Source: Streptomyces sp. RB17
GTDB lineage: Bacteria > Actinomycetota > Actinomycetes > Streptomycetales > Streptomycetaceae
Length of the DNA stretch: 64,000 nucleotides
Direction of reading: 5' to 3'
NCBI RefSeq assembly: GCF_009604455.1
Contig: NZ_WEGL01000004.1
Location: 310,001 to 374,000 of the forward strand
Shown: positions 23,574-32,297 of the stretch, piece after piece
Position numbering within the stretch: position 1 is the stretch's first letter
Layout of the letters: each line of letters begins with the position of its first letter
The notes under the pieces: model-generated
The model's input: only the letters and a program-made list of their open reading frames with translations
Told to the model about the DNA's origin: nothing
Databases searched by the model: none
Position numbers and translations under genes: made by a program

Positions 23574-24617
23574 TCACTCGGTGAACGCGTCGCACACCGC
23601 GTCGTACGCGCGCGTCCACCACACCACGAGCGCGGAGGCCGCCGGGAACTGGCAGTCCGCGCGCGTGTCCCCGCGTTCGTAGTGCCAGCGCAGCATCCAG
23701 AAGTCGTTCAGCCGCTCCCACCACACCCGGTGCACGGCCGCCGCCAGCTCGGCGGGCCCGGCGTCGGCCGCGCGCCGGTACGCGCGCGCGTAGGCGCGTA
23801 CCTTCGGCAGGTCCAGGGCGCCCGCGGGGCGTACGAAGAAGATCGCGGCGGCGCGTACGGCCTCCTCGGCGCGGGGCTGCACACCGAGCCGGTCCCAGTC
23901 GACGATGGCCGCCGGGGTGTCGTCCTTGTAGAGCACGTTGAACGGGTGGAAGTCGCCGTGCACCCAGCCCACCGAGCCGCCGCGTGGTGGGCGCCGGTCC
24001 GTGTGCTGCTCCAGGAGCGCGCGGCGTTCCAGGAGCCGGTGCCGGGCCAGCTCGTCAAAGGCGTCGGCGGGGCGGCGCCGGCGCACACGGGCGAGCAGGT
24101 CGTCGATGAGCGTGAAGGTGTCGGCGGGGTCGGCGCTCTCCACGGGATGGGGGCTCGTGGCGGGGCGCGTGCGCCCCTTGGGTGGCATCACGCGCTCCAG
24201 ACAGGCGTGCACGGCGCCCAGGAGCGCCCCGAGTCGTGCGCTCTCCCCGCGCGTGAGCTGTCCGCCGTCGCGGTGCCTGCCGTCGATCCAGGGGTGCAGG
24301 GCGTAGGCGTGCCCGCCGACGACGGCGACCGTACGGCCCTCCCGGTGCGCGAGCGGCACCGAGACCGGGACGCCGAGGTCGGCCAGGCGCTGGGTGGCGC
24401 GGTGCCGGCGCTCGATGGCGGCCGGGTCGGCGGTGTCGGGATCGAAATGGTGCTTGAGGAAATAGCGGCCGCGGGTGGTGCGCAGCCGGTAGCCGCGGTT
24501 CAGCAGTCCCTGGTCGACCGGCTCACAGGTGAGGGCGCTACCGGCGGCGTACAGGCGCAGCAGGGCGCCCAGAGGGGGCGCGTGGGACACAAGGGGTGGT
24601 ACACATGAGCGCGGCAC
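23574..24617 (-). CDS. Aminoglycoside phosphotransferase (APH)-fold kinase
   Basis: 347 aa from GTG 24617. The APH/choline-kinase catalytic loop is VGWVHGDFHPFNVLYK and the metal-binding loop AAIVDWDRLGVQP. The N-terminal lobe has RGRYFLKHH with the nucleotide-binding Lys. Members of this fold phosphorylate small hydroxyl compounds; most in Streptomyces are not resistance enzymes, and the substrate here cannot be assigned. It is convergent with the second Ser/Thr kinase gene. The start codon lies in an otherwise gene-free stretch leading to the second bkd operon. Confidence 0.85.
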   Translation of the reverse strand: MPRSCVPPLVSHAPPLGALLRLYAAGSALTCEPVDQGLLNRGYRLRTTRGRYFLKHHFDPDTADPAAIERRHRATQRLADLGVPVSVPLAHREGRTVAVVGGHAYALHPWIDGRHRDGGQLTRGESARLGALLGAVHACLERVMPPKGRTRPATSPHPVESADPADTFTLIDDLLARVRRRRPADAFDELARHRLLERRALLEQHTDRRPPRGGSVGWVHGDFHPFNVLYKDDTPAAIVDWDRLGVQPRAEEAVRAAAIFFVRPAGALDLPKVRAYARAYRRAADAGPAELAAAVHRVWWERLNDFWMLRWHYERGDTRADCQFPAASALVVWWTRAYDAVCDAFTE

Positions 24618-25107
24618 GCCGCAGATGTTAGGGCACGAAAAACCGCCGTGAGCTGGGGCTTGTCACAGGCGGTCATCGGCGATCGCTTTCGGTCACGCTG
24701 CGAGCATGCCGTGGGCTTTGGCAAATGATTCCGCCGACTGCGTTCTTCTCGGCCTGGACACGGATGGCATAAGCGGCGCAGCGATCTCACACGCAAACAT
24801 TTCGACTCTTCCCGTGACACGGGTGAGCGGGTTAACGTTCCGTTGCTTCGGCGTTGAAGCAGGGCTGTGACCAGCACGCTTCCACACCTTCTCGATTTAC
24901 TTGGAAATCCAAGCAAAATCGCAGGTCAGGTGGGGTTTCACAGAAATGTGGAGCTGTGGGTAACGTGATGGTTGCAGGGCGCTCGCCGGGGCACCTGTCA
25001 CGCCTGTTCCCGGCCGAGTGGCACCCACCCCGTGCCCGGTGGTCGAAACAGGTGAGCCGCACTGGCCTACCGGCAACCCCGGGGGCCGGAACGACGGAGG
25101 AGCACAC
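24618..25107. promoter_or_regulatory. Gene-free region upstream of the second bkd operon
   Basis: 490 bp, less GC-rich than its surroundings, with no convincing coding sequence. It must hold the promoters of the APH-fold kinase and the bkd operon. It contains the palindrome at 24900-24913. A GGAGGAG ribosome site precedes the E1 alpha GTG. Confidence 0.5.
24900..24913. promoter_or_regulatory. 6-2-6 palindrome upstream of the second bkd operon
   Basis: CTTGGA-AA-TCCAAG is a perfect dyad in an AT-rich setting about 195 bp upstream of the E1 alpha start. It is unlike the operators of the first bkd operon, so the two copies are probably controlled differently. The regulator is unknown. Confidence 0.5.
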
Positions 25108-26307
25108 GTGACCGTGGACAGCAGTGCCGCGCGCAAGCCGCGACGCAGCGCCGCAGGCAAGGCCGGCACCACCGGCAGCAAGACCACCCGCACCACCCGC
25201 GCCGCCGCGAAGAAGAGCACCGAACCGGAGCTCGTACAGCTGCTGACGCCCGAGGGCAAGCGGGTCAAGAACGCCGAGTACGACGCCTACGTCGCCGGCA
25301 TCACCCCCGAAGACCTGCGCGGCCTGTACCGCGACATGGTGCTCACCCGCCGCTTCGACGCCGAGGCCACCGCCCTGCAGCGACAGGGCGAGCTGGGCCT
25401 GTGGGCCTCCCTGCTGGGCCAGGAGGCCGCCCAGATCGGCTCCGGCCGGGCGCTGCGCGACGACGACTACGTCTTCCCGACCTACCGGGAGCACGGTGTC
25501 GCCTGGTGCCGCGACGTCGACCCGACCAACCTGCTCGGCATGTTCCGCGGCGTGAACAACGGCGGCTGGGACCCCAACAGCAACAACTTCCACCTGTACA
25601 CGATCGTCATCGGCTCCCAGACGCTGCACGCCACCGGCTACGCGATGGGCGTGGCCAAGGACGGCGCCGACAGCGCGGTCATCGCCTACTTCGGCGACGG
25701 TGCGAGCAGCCAGGGGGACGTCGCGGAATCGTTCACCTTCTCCGCGGTCTACAACGCGCCTGTGGTGTTCTTCTGCCAGAACAACCAGTGGGCGATCTCC
25801 GAGCCGACCGAGAAGCAGACCCGGGTGCCGCTCTACCAGCGCGCGCAGGGCTTCGGCTTCCCGGGCGTGCGCGTGGACGGCAACGACGTGCTGGCCTGCC
25901 TCGCGGTCACCAAGTGGGCCCTGGAGCGCGCCCGCAACGGCGAGGGCCCCACCCTGGTCGAGGCGTACACCTACCGCATGGGCGCCCACACCACCTCCGA
26001 CGACCCCACCCGCTACCGCGGCGACGAGGAGCGGCTGGCCTGGGAGGCGAAGGACCCGATCCTGCGCCTTCGCCGGTACCTGGAGGCCTCAAACCACACG
26101 GACGACGGATTCTTCGCGGAACTCGAGACCGAGTCCGAAGCGTTGGGCAAACGAGTGCGCGAGGCGGTCCGCGCCATGCCCGACCCGGACCACTTCGCCA
26201 TCTTCGAGAACGTGTACGCGGACGGGCACGCGCTCGTCGACGAGGAACGAGCGCAGTTCGCCGCCTACCAGGCGTCGTTCGCCGACGCAGCTGAAGGGGG
26301 TCGCTGA
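25108..26307 (+). CDS. bkdA: Branched-chain 2-oxoacid dehydrogenase E1 alpha (second copy)
   Basis: 399 aa from GTG 25108, which has a GGAGGAG ribosome site. The TPP motif runs from GDGASSQGD (196-204) to Asn225-Asn226 in FFCQNNQWAI. The phosphorylation-loop region YRMGAHTTSDDPTRYRG is conserved. The first 40 residues are a Lys/Ala/Thr/Arg-rich extension (SAAGKAGTTGSKTTRTTR) absent from the first copy. The gene order alpha-beta-E2 repeats that at 10737-14340. No E3 gene is present here either, so both complexes must share one from elsewhere. Confidence 0.91.
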   Translation: MTVDSSAARKPRRSAAGKAGTTGSKTTRTTRAAAKKSTEPELVQLLTPEGKRVKNAEYDAYVAGITPEDLRGLYRDMVLTRRFDAEATALQRQGELGLWASLLGQEAAQIGSGRALRDDDYVFPTYREHGVAWCRDVDPTNLLGMFRGVNNGGWDPNSNNFHLYTIVIGSQTLHATGYAMGVAKDGADSAVIAYFGDGASSQGDVAESFTFSAVYNAPVVFFCQNNQWAISEPTEKQTRVPLYQRAQGFGFPGVRVDGNDVLACLAVTKWALERARNGEGPTLVEAYTYRMGAHTTSDDPTRYRGDEERLAWEAKDPILRLRRYLEASNHTDDGFFAELETESEALGKRVREAVRAMPDPDHFAIFENVYADGHALVDEERAQFAAYQASFADAAEGGR

Positions 26308-26308
26308 G

Positions 26309-27286
26309 ATGGCCGAGAAGATGGCGATGGCGAAGGCCATCAACGAGTCGCTGCGCCGCGCCCTGGAGGAGGACCCCAAGGTCCTCGTCATGGGTGAGGA
26401 CGTCGGCAAGCTCGGCGGCGTGTTCCGGGTGACGGACGGCCTCCAGAAGGACTTCGGCGAGAGCCGCGTCATCGACACCCCGCTGGCGGAGTCCGGCATC
26501 GTCGGCACCGCGATCGGCCTGGCCCTGCGCGGCTACCGTCCGGTGGTGGAGATCCAGTTCGACGGCTTCGTCTTCCCGGCCTACGACCAGATCGTCACCC
26601 AGCTCGCGAAGATGCACGCGCGCTCGCTGGGCAAGGTCAAGATGCCGGTCGTCGTCCGCATCCCCTACGGCGGTGGCATCGGCGCGGTCGAGCACCACTC
26701 GGAGTCCCCCGAGGCCCTGTTCGCGCACGTCGCGGGCCTGAAGATCGTGTCTCCGGCGAACGCGTCGGACGCGTACTGGATGATGCAGCAGGCCATCCAG
26801 AGCGACGACCCGGTGATCTACTTCGAGCCGAAGCGGCGTTACTGGGACAAGGCCGAGGTGGACGTCGAGGCGATCCCCGCCCCGCTGCACAAGGCGCAGG
26901 TCGTCCGCGAGGGCACCGACCTCACCCTGGCGGCGTACGGCCCGATGGTGAAGCTGTGCCAGGAGGTCGCGGCGGCCGCGGCCGAGGAGGGCAGGTCCCT
27001 GGAGGTCCTGGACCTGCGCTCGGTGTCGCCGCTGGACTTCGACGCCATCCAGGCCTCGGTGGAGAAGACCCGCCGGCTGGTCGTGGTCCACGAGGCACCG
27101 GTGTTCTTCGGCTCCGGCGCGGAGATCGCCGCCCGGATCACCGAGCGCTGCTTCTACCACCTGGAGGCCCCGGTCCTGCGGGTGGGCGGGTACCACGCCC
27201 CCTACCCGCCGGCCCGCCTGGAGGAGGAGTACCTGCCGGACCTGGACCGCGTGCTCGACGCCGTCGACCGCTCGCTGGCGTACTGA
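26309..27286 (+). CDS. bkdB: Branched-chain 2-oxoacid dehydrogenase E1 beta (second copy)
   Basis: 325 aa from ATG 26309, one base after the E1 alpha stop. The conserved features are VMGEDVGKLGGVFRVTDGLQ (28-47), PYGGGIGAVEHHSESPEALFAHVAGL with the His pair, and LEVLDLRSVSPLDFDAI in the C-terminal domain. It lacks the short insertion seen after EPKR in the first copy and is the closer of the two to typical bkd beta subunits. Together with E1 alpha it forms the decarboxylating component. Confidence 0.92.
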   Translation: MAEKMAMAKAINESLRRALEEDPKVLVMGEDVGKLGGVFRVTDGLQKDFGESRVIDTPLAESGIVGTAIGLALRGYRPVVEIQFDGFVFPAYDQIVTQLAKMHARSLGKVKMPVVVRIPYGGGIGAVEHHSESPEALFAHVAGLKIVSPANASDAYWMMQQAIQSDDPVIYFEPKRRYWDKAEVDVEAIPAPLHKAQVVREGTDLTLAAYGPMVKLCQEVAAAAAEEGRSLEVLDLRSVSPLDFDAIQASVEKTRRLVVVHEAPVFFGSGAEIAARITERCFYHLEAPVLRVGGYHAPYPPARLEEEYLPDLDRVLDAVDRSLAY

Positions 27287-27296
27287 GGAGAAGGTC

Positions 27297-28688
27297 GTGA
27301 CGACGATGACGGAAGCGTCCGTACGCGAGTTCAAGATGCCGGACGTCGGTGAGGGACTCACCGAGGCCGAGATCCTCAAGTGGTATGTCCAGCCGGGCGA
27401 CACGGTCACCGACGGCCAGGTGGTGTGCGAGGTCGAGACCGCCAAGGCGGCCGTGGAACTCCCCATTCCCTACGACGGCGTGGTCCGCGAACTCCACTTC
27501 CCCGAGGGCACCACGGTCGACGTGGGCACGTCCATCATCGCGGTGGACGTGACGGGCGGTGCGGCGGCCGAGGCCCCGGCGGAGCAGCCGGAGCCGGCCG
27601 CCGAGGAAGCGGAGCCCGAGGCCAAGCCGCAGGGCCGGCAGCCGGTCCTCGTCGGCTACGGCGTGGCGACGTCCTCCACCAAGCGCCGCCCCCGCAAGGG
27701 CCCCGAGGTCACCGTCCCGGCGCCGGCCCAGGCGATCCAGGCGGAACTGAACGGCCACGGCCACGACACGGTCGCCGACAGGCCCCGCCCGCTGGCCAAG
27801 CCGCCGGTGCGCAAGCTGGCCAAGGACCTCGGCGTCGATCTGGCCACGGTCCACCCGTCCGGTCCGGACGGCATCATCACGCGCGAGGACGTCCACGCCG
27901 CGGCCACACCCATGCCGGCCGAGCAGCCGGCTCCGGTCGCGACGGTCCCGGCGGCGGCACCGGCACCGGTCGCGTCCTACGACGGCACGCGCGAGACCCG
28001 CATTCCGGTCAAGGGCGTCCGCAAGGCCACGGCGGCGGCGATGGTCGGCTCGGCGTTCACGGCGCCGCATGTCACCGAGTTCGTGACGGTCGACGTGACC
28101 CGCACGATGAAGCTGGTCGAGGAACTGAAGCAGGACAAGGAGATGCAGGGCCTGCGGGTCAACCCGCTGCTCCTGATCGCCAAGGCCCTGCTGGTCGCCA
28201 TCAAGCGCAACCCGGGGATCAACGCGTCCTGGGACGAGGCCAACCAGGAGATCGTGCAGAAGCACTACGTCAACCTGGGCATCGCGGCGGCCACCCCGCG
28301 CGGACTGATCGTGCCGAACATCAAGGACGCGCACGACAAGACGCTCCCGCAGCTGGCGGAGGCGCTCGGCGAACTGGTCGCGACGGCCCGCGAGGGCAAG
28401 ACGTCCCCGGCCGCCATGCAGGGCGGCACGGTGACCATCACCAACGTCGGCGTCTTCGGCGTCGACACCGGTACGCCGATCCTCAACCCCGGCGAGTCGG
28501 CGATCCTGGCGGTCGGCGCGATCAAGCTCCAGCCGTGGGTCCACAAGGGCAAGGTCAAGCCGCGTCAGGTGACGACCCTGGCGTTGAGCTTCGACCACCG
28601 CCTGGTCGACGGCGAGCTGGGCTCGAAGGTCCTGGCAGACGTGGCGGCGATTCTGGAACAGCCGAAGAGGCTGATCACCTGGGCGTGA
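27297..28688 (+). CDS. bkdC: Branched-chain 2-oxoacid dehydrogenase E2 acyltransferase (second copy)
   Basis: 463 aa from GTG 27297 with a GAGGAGAAGG ribosome site. A lipoyl domain (10-85) has the lipoyl Lys50 in VETAKAAVELP. The same VLVGYG motif follows the lipoyl linker as in the first copy. A peripheral-subunit-binding domain lies at about 166-198 (PPVRKLAKDLGVDLATVHP), and the catalytic domain ends with the acyltransferase signature FDHRLVDGE. The E2 of the first operon has Cys for Leu and Val at this signature (DHRVCDGG). A terminator follows directly. Confidence 0.93.
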   Translation: MTTMTEASVREFKMPDVGEGLTEAEILKWYVQPGDTVTDGQVVCEVETAKAAVELPIPYDGVVRELHFPEGTTVDVGTSIIAVDVTGGAAAEAPAEQPEPAAEEAEPEAKPQGRQPVLVGYGVATSSTKRRPRKGPEVTVPAPAQAIQAELNGHGHDTVADRPRPLAKPPVRKLAKDLGVDLATVHPSGPDGIITREDVHAAATPMPAEQPAPVATVPAAAPAPVASYDGTRETRIPVKGVRKATAAAMVGSAFTAPHVTEFVTVDVTRTMKLVEELKQDKEMQGLRVNPLLLIAKALLVAIKRNPGINASWDEANQEIVQKHYVNLGIAAATPRGLIVPNIKDAHDKTLPQLAEALGELVATAREGKTSPAAMQGGTVTITNVGVFGVDTGTPILNPGESAILAVGAIKLQPWVHKGKVKPRQVTTLALSFDHRLVDGELGSKVLADVAAILEQPKRLITWA

Positions 28689-28718
28689 CGGTCCGGGGCC
28701 GGTAGCGTCGGAAAGCCT

Positions 28719-28755
28719 GAGGGGCGGCCGCAACTTCGTCTTGCGACCGCCCCTC
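28719..28755 (+). terminator. Terminator after the second bkd operon
   Basis: GAGGGGCGG (28719-28727) pairs with CCGCCCCTC (28747-28755); after one mismatch CGCAA (28729-28733) pairs with TTGCG (28741-28745) around a 7-nt loop. TGTTCTTC follows. Confidence 0.8.
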
Positions 28756-28756
28756 T

Positions 28757-29628
28757 GTTCTTCGGGGTTCTTTGAGGACTGGTTCAGCACATACACAGGC
28801 GCACCGTCCCCGGCGCCACCGCGTGAGCGGATACAAGCGTGCTGGCGCGGCAGGCGCAGACATTCGTTGACGCGGTGCACGGAGAGTCCCGTACGCGCCG
28901 CAAGTGACTCGAGCGGCTCGCGTAGTTCACGTTTCTCGACGAGGACGGGTGCGATGACTACGGCCACGGCCCATACGTCCGCCGTGACCGAGAGACGTTG
29001 CCGCCACCGGACCGGCTCGACGCCCTGGTACTGGGCCCTCGGATCTCTGCTGGGCACGTCGACATGCTGCCCACCACGGAATCCGTACCGGCGCAGACGG
29101 CGGCCCGGAGCCCACGGACACCACCGGTCGTCGACGGGAGCCGCCCCGAGCGGACGTACACCCGTTGCCGGCCGGCCAGTTTCTTCGTCACCGGCGACAA
29201 CTCATAGCACCGCCGGACAGGCGGTGGAGGACGGTGTCGACGCCCTTTTCACGGACGGCGTCCCGACGGGAGGGCGCCGGTTGCGACGGCTGCTCGGTAG
29301 GAGGGTCGGCGGCCCGGCTCGCTGTCGTAGTGCGGACAGACGGAGCCGGAGAGCAGGCCCAGTCCGTCCTGCAGAAAGGTGAGCGGTCCGAAGGAGTCGG
29401 TGTGGGAGCCTTCGGCCCAGCAGTTGCCGACGGCGTCTATCTGGTGCTGGCCAGGATGCTGAAGGTCGGCGAACTCCGCCGGATCCGGATTCCGGGACTC
29501 GGCTGACGGCTTCTCGCAGTAACAGGGCTGCCGTCACAGGTCCCCTGACGTCACATCAGGGATCGATCAGGGTTGCGTCGGGGACGTCACGGATGGTGAC
29601 GGAGTGGCTGCGGCGGCACGCTGGTGCC
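28757..29628. other. Gene-poor stretch with possible coding remnants
   Basis: About 870 bp without a convincing gene. Several short frames are open on both strands, none with a start, ribosome site and clean codon pattern together. Two fragments read as if once coding: on the minus strand around 28840-28930 a helix-turn-helix-like stretch (LESLAARTGLSVHRVNECL), and on the plus strand at about 29330-29506 a frame ending ADGVYLVLARMLKVGELRRI. I call neither a gene. Confidence 0.4.
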
Positions 29629-30429
29629 ATGACGAAATCCGCTGCTCCTGTTCCTCGCTCCGGTCCCGCCGCCCCTTTCCGCCGCGCCGCCGTCCTCACG
29701 GGCGCCGCCGCCGTCCTCGCCGGTACGGCGGCGGTATGCCTGCCGGGTGCCGCATACGCATCGTCCGGCGGCCGCGTTCCGTCCGTGACCACTGTGTCCG
29801 AGACCGACTTCAGTGACTGCCCGGCACTCCCCGACGGCGTCGACCCGGCCCGGTGGAGATGCGAAGTGCACACGGCCGCCCCGCGGTTGACCATGGGCAA
29901 GGTCACGGCGGACCTCGCCCCGATCACCATGACGCACGCCGAAGGCCCGATGCCGGACGGCAGCAAGGGCCAGGTGTGGGGAGCGATGCACAGCTCCCCC
30001 ACCGCCATACCCGGGGGACTGACCGGCACACCGGCCGGCGATCACGCGGCCGTCCTGGGGCTGGCGATACAGCCGGAGTACGGCGGCCGGTCCGACTTCT
30101 ACACCGGGCAGTTCAGCCTCCGCTTCCGGCTCCTCGGCGCGCTGGTGCCGCACGGCTGCACGATCGGCGCGGGCGACCCCGTCGATTTCCAGCTGAAGCG
30201 CTCCGGCCCCTCGACGTGGGTGTCCCAGAACCCTCCGGTGATCGAGTTCTCGGCGTACGACGACACCTTCACCGCCCCGGCCGCGGCACACTGCGGACCG
30301 CTCACCGGACCCCTGAACCGACGCCTCGGCCTGCCGGCGACCGAAGGGAACCTGCTGTCGTACGACGCCTCGTACACCTTCAAGACCTACGACCAGCTCC
30401 CGACGGCCGGCCTCCACAACGAGACCTGA
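29629..30429 (+). CDS. Secreted protein of unknown function
   Basis: 266 aa from ATG 29629. A signal peptide occupies about residues 1-44: basic RR at 18-19, an Ala/Val/Leu core and cleavage after Ala-Tyr-Ala. The mature part has four cysteines (in FSDCPALP, RWRCEVH, PHGCTIG, AAHCGPL), enough for two disulfides, and mixed beta-strand character. I do not recognise the family. It is convergent with the D-Ala-D-Ala carboxypeptidase gene, with a hairpin between them. Function cannot be inferred beyond secretion. Confidence 0.72.
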   Translation: MTKSAAPVPRSGPAAPFRRAAVLTGAAAVLAGTAAVCLPGAAYASSGGRVPSVTTVSETDFSDCPALPDGVDPARWRCEVHTAAPRLTMGKVTADLAPITMTHAEGPMPDGSKGQVWGAMHSSPTAIPGGLTGTPAGDHAAVLGLAIQPEYGGRSDFYTGQFSLRFRLLGALVPHGCTIGAGDPVDFQLKRSGPSTWVSQNPPVIEFSAYDDTFTAPAAAHCGPLTGPLNRRLGLPATEGNLLSYDASYTFKTYDQLPTAGLHNET

Positions 30430-30462
30430 CAGTCAGGCTTGCGGGATCGAGGGGAGACGCGA

Positions 30463-30493
30463 ACGGGCCCGCCGCTGTTCGCGGCGAGCCCGT
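30463..30493. terminator. Hairpin between convergent genes
   Basis: ACGGGC (30463-30468) pairs with GCCCGT (30488-30493); after one mismatch CGCCGC (30470-30475) pairs with GCGGCG (30481-30486) around a 5-nt loop. It is placed to terminate both the secreted-protein gene and the carboxypeptidase gene. Confidence 0.7.
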
Positions 30494-30510
30494 CAGTGTG
30501 CGGTGGGGCG

Positions 30511-31422
30511 TCAGCCGAGCTTGGCGAAGCCGTACGTCATGAGCTTCTTGGCGTCCGACTCGCGCTGCGGGATGGAGGTGGAGGCGAGGACGGTGCCGAT
30601 GACGGTCTTGTTGTTGCGGGTGGCGGCGAAGACCAGGCAGTAGCCGGCCTCCGGGCCGGAGCCCGTCTTCACGCCGATGGTGCCGCTGTAGCTGCTGAGC
30701 AGACCGTTGGTGTTGGTCCACGGGGCCATCGTGCGGGTGCTGCCCGTCTTGGTGATCGTCTTCGCGGTGTACGACTTCGTCTTGACGACCGAGCGGAACG
30801 TGGAGTTCTTCATCGCGCTGCTGGCGATCTTCGTGAGGTCGCGCGGCGTCGAGTAGTTGCTGCCGTTGCCGATGCCGTCGAAGGAGTCGAAGTGGGTGTT
30901 CTTCAGACCAAGGTTCTTGGCGGCTGTGTTCATCTTGCCGATGAAGTTCGACACGCGGGCGGCACGGGTGGAGCCGGAGCCGTAGGTGTCGGCGAGCGCG
31001 TAGGCGGCGTCGCAGCCGGACGGCAGCATCAGGCCGTACAGCAACTGGCGGACGGTGACCTTGTCGCCGACGATCAGGTGCGCCTGGGAGGCGTTGTTCT
31101 TGACGACGTAGTCGCTGTACGCCTTCTGGATCGTCACCTTCTTGTCGAGATTGAGGTTCGACTGTGCGAGCACGACCTTGGCGGTCATGATCTTGGTGGT
31201 GGAGCCGGTGGAGCGCCGGGTGTCCGCCGCCTTGGTGTAGAGCGTCGTACCGCTCGCGTTGTTCATCACGTAGCCGCCCTTGGCCACGATCGAGGGCGTC
31301 GTGACGGCCTGAGCGGGCGCCGCGGTGAGGGCACCCGTCGCGAGCAGCGCGCCGGAGGTGACGGCGACGGCGGCGGCTCTGCGGACGCGGGTGCTACGGA
31401 TGCCCTTAATGCCGGTAATCAA
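30511..31422 (-). CDS. dacA: D-alanyl-D-alanine carboxypeptidase (penicillin-binding protein, S11 family)
   Basis: 303 aa if started at TTG 31422, which has GGGG eight bases upstream; no ATG or GTG in frame fits better, but the start is uncertain. A signal peptide spans about 1-39 (basic start, Ala-rich core, APAQA cleavage). Active-site motifs: SxxK at Ser74-Lys77 (STTK), KTG at 252-254 in GVKTGSG. The SxN motif region reads PSGCDAAYALAD, so position three is Cys137 rather than Asn. It trims the terminal D-Ala of peptidoglycan pentapeptides outside the cell. It is divergent from a GntR gene. Confidence 0.9.
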   Translation of the reverse strand: MITGIKGIRSTRVRRAAAVAVTSGALLATGALTAAPAQAVTTPSIVAKGGYVMNNASGTTLYTKAADTRRSTGSTTKIMTAKVVLAQSNLNLDKKVTIQKAYSDYVVKNNASQAHLIVGDKVTVRQLLYGLMLPSGCDAAYALADTYGSGSTRAARVSNFIGKMNTAAKNLGLKNTHFDSFDGIGNGSNYSTPRDLTKIASSAMKNSTFRSVVKTKSYTAKTITKTGSTRTMAPWTNTNGLLSSYSGTIGVKTGSGPEAGYCLVFAATRNNKTVIGTVLASTSIPQRESDAKKLMTYGFAKLG

Positions 31423-31622
31423 AGTGATGTACCCCGATTTTCGTAAATGCCCCTGGATGCGGCCAAGTTGAGGTGGCAAGAGCAGAGGGCCGCACGTGTG
31501 AGACACGTAAGTAGCACAGAAGGTTGTGAGGCTGCTGCAGGGGATCTGCGTCACAGTCGCCGGCACGTCCGGATGCTGGACGCCGCTGCCGCTTGCGTAC
31601 GTGTTGTATCTATCCTGTGGGC

Positions 31623-32297
31623 ATGAAGACGGCCGTCCAGCAGCCCGCCCGCCGAGACCCCAAGCCCCCGCCCGCCGCCGACCGCGTGTACGCCCATGTC
31701 AAGCAGGGCGTCCTCGATCGCCGCTACGAGGGCGGCACCCTGCTCACCGAGGGTGAGCTGGCCGAGGCCGTCGGGGTCTCCCGCACGCCCGTGCGTGAGG
31801 CGCTGCTGCGGCTGGAGGTCGAGGGCCTGATCCGGCTCTACCCGAAGAAGGGCGCGATGGTCCTGCCGGTCTCCGCGCAGGAGATCGCGGACGTGGTGGA
31901 GACCCGCCAGCTGGTCGAGGAGCACGCCGCCCGCAAGGCCGTACCCGCCCCGCCCGGCCTGCTCGACCGGCTGACCGAGCTGCTGGAGCAGCAGAAGGCG
32001 CAGGCCGCCGCCGGTGATCTGGCCGCGGCCGCGGTGACCGACCGCAACTTCCACGCCGAGATCGTGCGCAGCGGCGGCAACGCGATCCTGTCCCGGCTCT
32101 ACGACCAACTGCGCGACCGGCAGCTGCGGATGGGCGTCGCCGTCATGCACTCCCACCCCGACCGGATCGCCAAGACGCTCGCGGAGCATGAGGAGATCCT
32201 GGACGCGCTGCGCGCCGGGGACGCGCAGGCGGCCGTGGGGGTCGTACACCGGCATGTGACCTGGTTCGAGCACCTCGCGCGAGGTGAGGTCCGATGA
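31623..32297 (+). CDS. GntR family regulator (FadR-type)
   Basis: 224 aa from ATG 31623. The N-terminal winged helix-turn-helix (about 20-85) has LTEGELAEAVGVSRTPVREALLRLEVEGLIRLYPKKGA, a classic GntR sequence. The all-helical FCD-type ligand domain (about 95-215) has metal-ligand-like residues in NFHAEIVRSGGN and VMHSHPDRI. It overlaps the MFS gene by 4 bp (ATGA), so it probably controls uptake or export by that transporter. A TATCCT hexamer lies only six bases before the ATG, so transcription may begin close to or at the start codon. Confidence 0.9.
   Translation: MKTAVQQPARRDPKPPPAADRVYAHVKQGVLDRRYEGGTLLTEGELAEAVGVSRTPVREALLRLEVEGLIRLYPKKGAMVLPVSAQEIADVVETRQLVEEHAARKAVPAPPGLLDRLTELLEQQKAQAAAGDLAAAAVTDRNFHAEIVRSGGNAILSRLYDQLRDRQLRMGVAVMHSHPDRIAKTLAEHEEILDALRAGDAQAAVGVVHRHVTWFEHLARGEVR

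Noticed and set aside
23574..24617. Antibiotic resistance gene
   Set aside because: The APH fold is present, but it is a common kinase fold and nothing links this one to aminoglycosides or to a mobile element.
25108..28688. Pyruvate dehydrogenase rather than branched-chain complex
   Set aside because: The split alpha/beta E1 with E2 could fit either, but the duplicated gene order and bkd-type sequences fit branched-chain enzymes better. Kept as a remaining uncertainty only.
27138..29057. A 640-codon minus-strand open frame opposite the second E2 gene
   Set aside because: Shadow of the E2 gene; only its N-terminal part outside E2 shows a HTH-like stretch, which was kept as a weak remark under 28757-29628.
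28757..29628. tRNA or riboswitch in the gene-poor gap
   Set aside because: No cloverleaf or conserved T-loop sequence could be built, and no aptamer core was recognised.
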